Of a stretch of 10,954 nucleotides of DNA, positions 5,993-10,954 are shown piece after piece. The position numbers were made by a program, and so were the translations under genes. The notes beneath the pieces were generated by a model, which saw only the letters and a program-made list of their open reading frames with translations, was not told where the DNA came from and ran no database searches. Within the stretch, counting starts at the first letter, position 1. Every line of letters begins with the position of its first letter. The stretch comes from Eubacterium sp. (GTDB taxonomy: Bacteria; Bacillota; Clostridia; Oscillospirales; Acutalibacteraceae): positions 1-10,954 of the forward strand of contig JAFYGD010000219.1 of the NCBI GenBank assembly GCA_017543415.1, given 5' to 3'.

Positions 5993-7660
5993 CTATTTTA
6001 TTGATTTTGCCTTGCTCCATTTGGAGAACTGCTTTTTGCCGCCGATAACCTTATAGGCTCTGATGCGAACATAATACTTTCCTTTTTTGTACCTCTTAAT
6101 GGTGCGCTTAATCTTTTTCTGGTCCTTGACTGTAAAGGTTTTTGTTTTGCTTTTTGCAAATTTTCTTGATTTACTTACCTGGATTTTGTAGCCGTGAATA
6201 CGCGATACTTTTGTCCACTTTACAGTAAGTCCGTTTTTACCCTTTGTAAGCTTGACAATTGACGGTTTTCCGAGCTTAGGTATTACCTTTTGCGCTGTAA
6301 TAACCTTACCGCATACCGAGCAGTGAGAACCTTTGGTGAGTCCTGATTTTTTAAAGGTTGCGGGAACCTTCTTATCCGTTACTGCGGTATGCTTTCCCGT
6401 TGCTTTAACAGGCTCGGTTTTTGTTGCGCTGCACGCGGTGCAGGTAAAGGTTTTTTCACCGTCCTCGCTGCAGGTTGGTTCCTTTGTTACAACTCCGCCG
6501 TCCCAGCTGTGTCCGGGTGCGGGTATCGGTTGGGTTTCGGTTGCGGAACAACGCGAACAGTAACGGGTTTCTTCTCCCGCTTGAGTACATGTCGGCTCGG
6601 TTGTTACGGTCCATTCGCCGAAATCATGGCCGAGAGGACCGGTTTCATCGGATGTATATGAATCCTGACACCTTGAGCAGGTATTTGTTGTATAACCCTT
6701 TTCGGTACAGGTAGGCGGTGTTACGGAAGAAACATAATCATGACCGAGCGCGGCAATCTCTCTGTCCTCTGTAGCTCCGCACACGGTACAGGTAAAGGTT
6801 TTTACTCCCTTTTGGGTACATGTTGCAGGCGTTTTTACCTCGCCTTCATTCCAGGTATGAACATCGCAAGGCTTAACCTCGTTATAATGCATTGTAACGG
6901 AGCTTAACACCTCGTTTTTTGTTCCCTTTGTTATGTCGCCCCACTCATCTTCGCTACCGGCAAAATAGATATCGGTAAGCTTATCTGCTTTGTAAAATGC
7001 ATAATCGCCGATTTTGCTCAGCGTCTCGGGCAGATAAAGCGTTTTCAGCGATGAAGCCGAATAGAACACATAGCTTTCAATTGTAGTTACGGTTGAAGGA
7101 AGAACATACTCCTGCGCACTGCTTTTAACGGCATATAGAAGAAGCACGGTTTTATCAATATCATAAATTGCGCTGCCGTCAGAACAATAGTATTCGTTTC
7201 CTTCTGCAACTCCGACCTTTACAATTCCGCTGCAATTTGAAAACGCACCGTCCCCAAGACTGCTTAACGTTGAAGGAATGCTGACTTCCGTTAAAGAGGA
7301 GCAGTTATTGAACGCCCTTGTTTCAATTGTTTCAAGCCCTTCGTTGAACCTTACAACTGTAATCCAGCTTGAATCAAACGCGCCCGTGCATATTTTTTTC
7401 ATACTTACGGGCATTTGCACATCAACAATTTCCGAATTATAAAATGCCGGCGGTACAATTGTTGTTATTGCTTTTCCCTGATAGCTTGCGGGAATAACGA
7501 GTGGGTGGTCGGTTTCACCGGAATACATAAAAACCGCAAGTGTTCCATCGTCATTATCATCAAATACGTAATCATCTTCAATCGCCGCGTAGGCAAGCGC
7601 CGAGGGAATGCTGCAGATAACAAACAGCACGACTAAAAATAAACTCAATGACTTTTTCAT
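5993..7660 (-). CDS. secreted BspA-type leucine-rich-repeat protein with Cys-rich repeats and a basic C-terminal FnIII-like domain
   Basis: 555 residues. Residues 1-26 are a signal peptide (KKS, hydrophobic core, ALAYA). Residues about 55-258 are BspA/LRR_5-type repeats: IPASYQGKAITTI, GAFDSS, AFNNCSSLTEVSIPSTLSSL, AFSNCS, LPETLSKIGDYAFYKADKL. An apparent degenerate unit (about 150-185) lies in the middle. Residues 266-461 are five units of about 38 residues, each with a His-containing start and Cys residues. Residues about 465-555 are a Lys-rich FnIII-like domain ending FSKWSKAKSIK. In known proteins BspA-type LRRs mediate adhesion to host proteins or other cells; this role is inferred here. 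No LPXTG, transmembrane or S-layer motif is seen. The start ATG has AGAGGTGA at 7665-7672. The gene is divergent from the transporter lipoprotein and convergent with the smaller lipoprotein. Confidence 0.9.
   Translation of the reverse strand: MKKSLSLFLVVLFVICSIPSALAYAAIEDDYVFDDNDDGTLAVFMYSGETDHPLVIPASYQGKAITTIVPPAFYNSEIVDVQMPVSMKKICTGAFDSSWITVVRFNEGLETIETRAFNNCSSLTEVSIPSTLSSLGDGAFSNCSGIVKVGVAEGNEYYCSDGSAIYDIDKTVLLLYAVKSSAQEYVLPSTVTTIESYVFYSASSLKTLYLPETLSKIGDYAFYKADKLTDIYFAGSEDEWGDITKGTKNEVLSSVTMHYNEVKPCDVHTWNEGEVKTPATCTQKGVKTFTCTVCGATEDREIAALGHDYVSSVTPPTCTEKGYTTNTCSRCQDSYTSDETGPLGHDFGEWTVTTEPTCTQAGEETRYCSRCSATETQPIPAPGHSWDGGVVTKEPTCSEDGEKTFTCTACSATKTEPVKATGKHTAVTDKKVPATFKKSGLTKGSHCSVCGKVITAQKVIPKLGKPSIVKLTKGKNGLTVKWTKVSRIHGYKIQVSKSRKFAKSKTKTFTVKDQKKIKRTIKRYKKGKYYVRIRAYKVIGGKKQFSKWSKAKSIK
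6278..6865 (-). repeat. five Cys/His-rich protein repeats in the LRR protein
   Basis: Units start near residues 267, 306, 344, 383 and 422. Units 1-4 follow the plan GH-(D/S/T)-aromatic, about ten residues, CT, nine residues, C-x-x-C, then eight to ten residues. Cys positions are 281/291/294, 318/328/331, 358/368/371 and 397/407/410. Unit 5 keeps Cys447 and Cys450 but has Phe436 in place of the first Cys. One His plus three Cys per unit suggests a small zinc site or, outside the cell, disulfides; neither is shown by sequence alone. Confidence 0.8.
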
Positions 7661-7678
7661 ATAATCACCTCTGTAATT

Positions 7679-7707
7679 ATAATAGCATATAAATTAATAA
7701 TTCTCAA
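7679..7707 (-). promoter_or_regulatory. candidate promoter of the LRR protein gene
   Basis: On the minus strand TTGAGA (7702-7707), 17 bases, then TATTAT (7679-7684); each hexamer has five of six consensus matches. The predicted transcript would begin around 7672, at the edge of the ribosome binding site AGAGGTGA, giving an unusually short leader. A TATAAT at 7717-7722 could be an alternative upstream -10 but lacks a good -35. Confidence 0.4.
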
Positions 7708-7731
7708 CTGTAAAATATTATATGCTCATAG

Positions 7732-7760
7732 TTGCATTATTAAATTATATTTGGTATAAT
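7732..7760 (+). promoter_or_regulatory. extended -10 promoter of the substrate-binding protein operon
   Basis: TGG directly before a perfect TATAAT (7755-7760) forms an extended -10 element. The -35 at 17-base spacing is weak (TTGCAT, 7732-7737), as is usual for extended -10 promoters. The ribosome binding site GGAG at 7779-7782 is eight bases before the ATG at 7791. Confidence 0.7.
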
Positions 7761-7790
7761 ATTTGTCAATGATTTTACGGAGAAAGTCAT

Positions 7791-9482
7791 ATGACACACA
7801 AAGTTAAAAGAATAATCAGTCTGCTGCTTTGCGTTTGCATTGCAATCGGTGTGTTTGCAGGCTGTTCAAGAAGTAAAAAGTTAATAGACTTTATTTATCC
7901 GTTTTCAGCTGATATAAACAGCCTTGACCCTCAGGTTGCTTCAACCTCAGACGAATTCCTTATCATTGAAAACACCTTTGAAGGGCTGATAAGGGTTGAC
8001 GACGACGGTACCGTAAAAAGCGGTTGCGCCGAAAGCTGGGAGGTAAGCAAGGACGGGCTTACATACACCTTTAAGATAAAAAAAGGCTTAAAATGGAACA
8101 TTGACACGGATAAATACGAGGACGGCGAAAAGAAGGGCGAATTCAAGGATAAACGCCTTCAGTTGCTCGGAAAAGAATTTAACCCCGACATCACGGCAAA
8201 CGATTTTGTTTTTGCTTTAAGGCGCGCGGTTATGCCGCAGACGAATGCGCCGATGTTTGCCTCTGTCTCCGCAATTAAAAACGCCGTGAAAATTCACAGC
8301 GGTAAGGCTGAGGCGGACACGCTCGGAGTTTATGCTACGGACCCGTACAGTCTTAAAATCGAGCTTGCGTCACCTGATGACGCGTTTCTTGAAACCCTTT
8401 CAAGCGCGATTGCCATGCCGTGCAACGCCGAGTTTTTTAACGCAACAAAGGGCAGATACGGGCTTGAAACAAAGTACACTTTATTTAACGGTCAGTTTTA
8501 CTTAAGCCAGATTTTAGAGGCTTCATACTTATTAAAACAGAATAAGCTTTACTGCGGCGACTACCCCGCAACGGCAGGAGAGCTTACGCTGAAAATCGAC
8601 GACAAAAAAGACAAGACCGTTTCTTTGCTTGAAAGCGGCTACTATGACGCGGCGTTTATTTCGGGCAGCGAAAGCGCGGAGCTTAAATCCGCAGAAGGAA
8701 TTAACTACGTACCCTATGACGATTCGGTATGGGCGTTTCTTCTTAACACCTCAAGCCCCGTATTCCAGAGCAAGACGATGAGAAAATCCTTTTGCCTCGG
8801 GCTTTCCGCTTTTAGTGAAACCGACAAGAGGTACCTGAAAAAAGCGGGAACGCTCACTCCCCTTTCATGTAAAATCGGAAACGAGAGCGCGGCAAAGAAG
8901 ACGGGCGTTACCGTTCCCGGACAGAACACGGAAAAGAGCAAGGCGCTGTGGCTCAGCGGTCTAAAAGTTATAAACGAAAGCGAAATTACCGTTACCGTTA
9001 TCACCCCGAAGGAAATGCAAAACGAAACGCTTGCTTTACTTCAGGGAGTACAAAGCGGAATTTGCACGATAGTTAAAGACGGAAACGGCGACAGCGTAAC
9101 CTTTACAATTAAGGTAGAACCGCTTGAAAAGGAAGAGCTTGAGAGCAGGGTTGCTTCAAGAGACTACGATATAGCGTTTTACCCGTTTAAATCAAACTCA
9201 ACCTCGCCGGAGGCATTCCTTGAAAGCTTTGTTAAAAGCACAAAGACGGGCTTTGACACAGAGGAGCTTGAAAACGCAATTAAGCTTGCGGAAAAATCCG
9301 ACAATGGCAATGACGAGGCAAGATATTTAAGACAGGCGGAAAAGGCTGTTATTGAAACATACAGCATATTTCCCGTTATATATGAGACGAGCTACTACGC
9401 TTCCGCAAAGGGCGTAAGCGGAATTCAGTTCCACGCAGGCTCGGGAAGGGTCAGCTTTGTAAATGCTACAAGAGAAGAATAA
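7791..9482 (+). CDS. ABC transporter substrate-binding lipoprotein, oligopeptide (SBP_bac_5) family
   Basis: 563 residues. The signal peptide ends in lipobox VFAGC, so Cys25 is the likely lipidated residue and the protein sits on the outer face of the membrane. INSLDPQVAS (42-51), ENTFEGLIRVDDDGTVKSGCAESWEVSKDGLTYTFKIKKGLKW in parts (60-102) and ITANDFVFALRRAV (134-147) are standard family-5 landmarks of OppA/DppA-like proteins that bind peptides or nickel. The YDIAFYPF near 459-466 and the P-E-A-F pattern after it match the late lobe. Length is normal. Family members deliver ligand to a permease and ATPase, but none is present here, so it is an orphan or its partners are elsewhere. It is first in a run with VanZ, nagB and metG. 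The ligand is not predictable; a peptide is most likely. Confidence 0.92.
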   Translation: MTHKVKRIISLLLCVCIAIGVFAGCSRSKKLIDFIYPFSADINSLDPQVASTSDEFLIIENTFEGLIRVDDDGTVKSGCAESWEVSKDGLTYTFKIKKGLKWNIDTDKYEDGEKKGEFKDKRLQLLGKEFNPDITANDFVFALRRAVMPQTNAPMFASVSAIKNAVKIHSGKAEADTLGVYATDPYSLKIELASPDDAFLETLSSAIAMPCNAEFFNATKGRYGLETKYTLFNGQFYLSQILEASYLLKQNKLYCGDYPATAGELTLKIDDKKDKTVSLLESGYYDAAFISGSESAELKSAEGINYVPYDDSVWAFLLNTSSPVFQSKTMRKSFCLGLSAFSETDKRYLKKAGTLTPLSCKIGNESAAKKTGVTVPGQNTEKSKALWLSGLKVINESEITVTVITPKEMQNETLALLQGVQSGICTIVKDGNGDSVTFTIKVEPLEKEELESRVASRDYDIAFYPFKSNSTSPEAFLESFVKSTKTGFDTEELENAIKLAEKSDNGNDEARYLRQAEKAVIETYSIFPVIYETSYYASAKGVSGIQFHAGSGRVSFVNATREE

Positions 9483-9918
9483 GAAAACTGCAGCGGTGTT
9501 CTGGATTCTTTCGGTATTATGTATGGGCGTGATATTCTGGTTTTCATCACGCACGGCTACCGAATCCACAGAGCAGAGCAACATTATTGTTGAATGGCTT
9601 ATAAGCCTTTTCGGCGAAAGCGAGCTTTGGGTTTTCATTGTAAGGAAAAGCGCTCACGCGCTCGAATTTACGGGACTTGCAATGCTTTTAAGCTTTGCGT
9701 TGTATTTCAGCCGCGGGAAAAGGTCGCTCCTTTTATCTGTTTTTATTACCTCGGTTTACGCAGTAACAGACGAGGTGCATCAGCTTTTTGTTGAGGGGCG
9801 CTCATGTGAATTCAGAGACTGGGTTATAGATACGGCAGGCGCGGTAATAGGCGCAATAGCATTTTCGGTAATTCTTGCAATAATAAATGCAATTATTGAT
9901 AAAAAAGAGGAAAAATAA
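9463..9918 (+). CDS. VanZ-family membrane protein
   Basis: 151 residues with hydrophobic segments near 10-28, 63-82, 86-103 and 125-146. The VanZ signature is clear: RKSAHALEFTGLAML at 61-75 and TDEVHQLFVEGRSCEFRDW then DTAGAVIG at 102-130, with the conserved His, Glu, Asp and Arg. VanZ of Enterococcus gives low-level teicoplanin resistance; most homologues in Clostridia are uncharacterised, so I do not claim resistance. The chosen ATG overlaps the preceding gene by 20 bases and has only a weak AAGGG at 9445-9450 about 12 bases upstream, implying translational coupling. The sequence MLQEKNKK before the first hydrophobic segment fits the family. Confidence 0.88.
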   Translation: MLQEKNKKTAAVFWILSVLCMGVIFWFSSRTATESTEQSNIIVEWLISLFGESELWVFIVRKSAHALEFTGLAMLLSFALYFSRGKRSLLLSVFITSVYAVTDEVHQLFVEGRSCEFRDWVIDTAGAVIGAIAFSVILAIINAIIDKKEEK

Positions 9919-10643
9919 TGAACGTACTTGTTTTTGATACGGAGGAACAAATCGGCGTTGCTGCCGGTTACTATATGTGCGGACAGGTTTTGCAAAAACC
10001 CGAATCCGTTTTAGGCCTTGCCACGGGCTCAACGCCTTTAAGGGCGTATGAACATATGGTAAGCCTTTACAAACAGGGCGCTGTTGATTTTTCAAGAGTT
10101 ACTACCTTTAACCTTGACGAATACTGCCGCCTTGACGTTAAAGACAAAAATTCCTACCACAGCTTTATGTACGAAAATCTGTTTAACCACATAAACATTC
10201 ACGAAGAAAACATAAACTTTTTAAACGGAAACGCGTGGGATTTGGAAACAGAGTGTAAAAACTACGAAAACAGGATTAAGGCTGCGGGCGGAATTGACAT
10301 TCAGCTGCTCGGAATAGGCTCAAACGGACACATAGCCTTTAACGAGCCTGCAAGCGCGTTTCAGCGCTGGAGCCACGTTGTTAAGCTCAAAGAGAGCACA
10401 ATCAAAGATAACAGCCGTTTCTTTGATTCAATAGAGGATGTTCCTACCGAGGCTGTTACAATGGGCATAGGCTCAATTATGCAGGCTAAAAGAATACTTA
10501 TAATTGCGCTTGGCCAGAAGAAGGCTAAGGCAATTCAGCAGGTTATTGACGGTAACGTTACGCCTCAGTGTCCGGCAAGCATTTTACAGTTCCACAAGGA
10601 CGTAACGCTTATGCTTGACAGAGACGCTGCGAGCTTATTATAA
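9918..10643 (+). CDS. nagB: glucosamine-6-phosphate deaminase
   Basis: 241 residues, the length of short Bacillus-type NagB rather than the 266-residue allosteric E. coli form. It converts glucosamine 6-phosphate to fructose 6-phosphate and ammonia in the cytoplasm, feeding amino sugars into glycolysis. Motifs: LATGSTPL (34-41, sugar-phosphate loop), FNLDEY (64-69, with the catalytic Asp67), LGIGSNGHIAFNEP (131-144, with His138 and Glu143). The E. coli catalytic Asp141 is Asn136 here; B. subtilis-type enzymes also have Asn, as far as I recall, so this is not a defect. The ATG shares one base with the VanZ stop (TAATG) and has AGAGG at 9906-9910. No nagA is visible next to it. Confidence 0.95.
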   Translation: MNVLVFDTEEQIGVAAGYYMCGQVLQKPESVLGLATGSTPLRAYEHMVSLYKQGAVDFSRVTTFNLDEYCRLDVKDKNSYHSFMYENLFNHINIHEENINFLNGNAWDLETECKNYENRIKAAGGIDIQLLGIGSNGHIAFNEPASAFQRWSHVVKLKESTIKDNSRFFDSIEDVPTEAVTMGIGSIMQAKRILIIALGQKKAKAIQQVIDGNVTPQCPASILQFHKDVTLMLDRDAASLL

Positions 10644-10665
10644 AAACATAAGGAGAGTAAAATAT

Positions 10666-10954
10666 ATGTCTGAAAAGTTTTATATTACAACCGCTATTGC
10701 GTACACTTCAAGAAAACCGCATATCGGAAACAGCTATGAGATTGTTCTGACAGACGCCATTGCGCGCTACAAAAGATTGCAGGGCTATGACGTTTTCTTC
10801 CTTACGGGAACCGACGAGCACGGTCAGAAAATCGAAGAATACGCAAAAGCTGCAGGAGTTACACCAAAGGAATACGTTGACAAGGTTGCCGGCGAAATTC
10901 GCGGAATTTGCGACCTGCTCGGAACAAGCTACAACAAATTCATAAGAACAACCG
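10666..10954 (+). CDS. metG: methionyl-tRNA synthetase, N-terminal part
   Basis: Ninety-six codons are present before the right edge. The enzyme charges methionine onto its tRNA for translation. FYITTAIAYTSRKPHIGNSY at residues 5-24 contains the class I HIGH-type motif (HIGN), and FFLTGTDEHGQKIEEYA that follows is a hallmark of MetRS. The KMSKS loop and the anticodon domain lie beyond the window. The ATG has AGGAG at 10651-10655, ten bases upstream, and the gap from nagB is only 22 bases with no terminator, so co-transcription is likely. Confidence 0.95.
   Translation, partial: MSEKFYITTAIAYTSRKPHIGNSYEIVLTDAIARYKRLQGYDVFFLTGTDEHGQKIEEYAKAAGVTPKEYVDKVAGEIRGICDLLGTSYNKFIRTT

Noticed and set aside
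6333..6714. Overlapping rightward frames opposite the Cys-rich repeats
   Set aside because: They arise from the repeated Cys/Thr codons of the LRR protein read backwards; no start signals or recognisable motifs.
6278..6865. Repeated DNA that might suggest a CRISPR array
   Set aside because: The similarity is at protein level with about 115-base units and diverged DNA; there are no identical short repeats with unique spacers.
9463..9918. VanZ homologue as a glycopeptide-resistance gene
   Set aside because: No vanA/vanH/vanX-like genes are nearby and most VanZ-family proteins in Clostridia have no proven link to resistance.
10371..10643. NagB with Asn136 in place of the E. coli catalytic Asp as a possible inactive enzyme
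   Set aside because: Asn at this position is, as I recall, normal in Bacillus-type NagB, and His138, Glu143 and Asp67 are intact.
10760..10945. 61-residue rightward frame near the right edge
   Set aside because: It is an out-of-frame shadow of metG, whose own frame from 10666 is open to the window end and carries clear synthetase motifs.

Overview
The window looks like chromosomal DNA from a moderately AT-rich Gram-positive gut-type Clostridium relative, probably Oscillospiraceae/Ruminococcaceae-like. That placement is an inference. It rests on strong AGGAGG-type ribosome binding sites, TTG starts, lipoprotein signals, a BspA-type leucine-rich protein with a Cys-rich repeat array, and Lys-rich fibronectin-III-like C-termini on secreted proteins. 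I see no rRNA, tRNA, CRISPR, phage or insertion-sequence signal. Genes are dense and no gene-free stretch exceeds about 140 bases.

Left block (minus strand, 1-4849). The 5' end of an FGGY-type sugar kinase runs off the left edge. Behind it, separated by a hairpin terminator, is a very large secreted subtilisin-like protease of 1273 residues. Its parts are a prodomain, a catalytic domain with an insertion of about 215 residues before the nucleophile Ser, a beta-sandwich, a Kelch-like propeller, an acidic strip, an InlB-repeat-like domain and a Lys-rich FnIII domain. Upstream, on the same strand, is a small multi-spanning membrane protein that most likely starts at a TTG.

Middle block (4910-7790). 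A lipoprotein gene reads rightward from a near-consensus promoter and a TTG start. It converges, across a shared bidirectional terminator, on a leftward gene for a BspA-like leucine-rich-repeat surface protein. That protein carries five Cys/His-rich units of about 38 residues and a C-terminal domain resembling the one on the protease. The protease and the LRR protein are best read as surface proteins that contact host or dietary material and are held by a shared basic C-terminal module rather than an LPXTG anchor.

Right block (plus strand, 7730-10954). A divergent intergenic region with an extended -10 promoter drives a compact run of genes: an oligopeptide-type ABC transporter substrate-binding lipoprotein, a VanZ-family membrane protein overlapping its end by 20 bases, glucosamine-6-phosphate deaminase (nagB) overlapping VanZ by one base, and, 22 bases further on, the 5' part of methionyl-tRNA synthetase (metG), cut by the right edge. 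Overlaps and spacing suggest one transcript that joins peptide binding, amino-sugar catabolism and a housekeeping gene. No permease or ATPase for the binding protein is in view.

I found no clear new defence, RNA or mobile system. The unusual material is the architecture of the two large surface proteins and some leader-region details.
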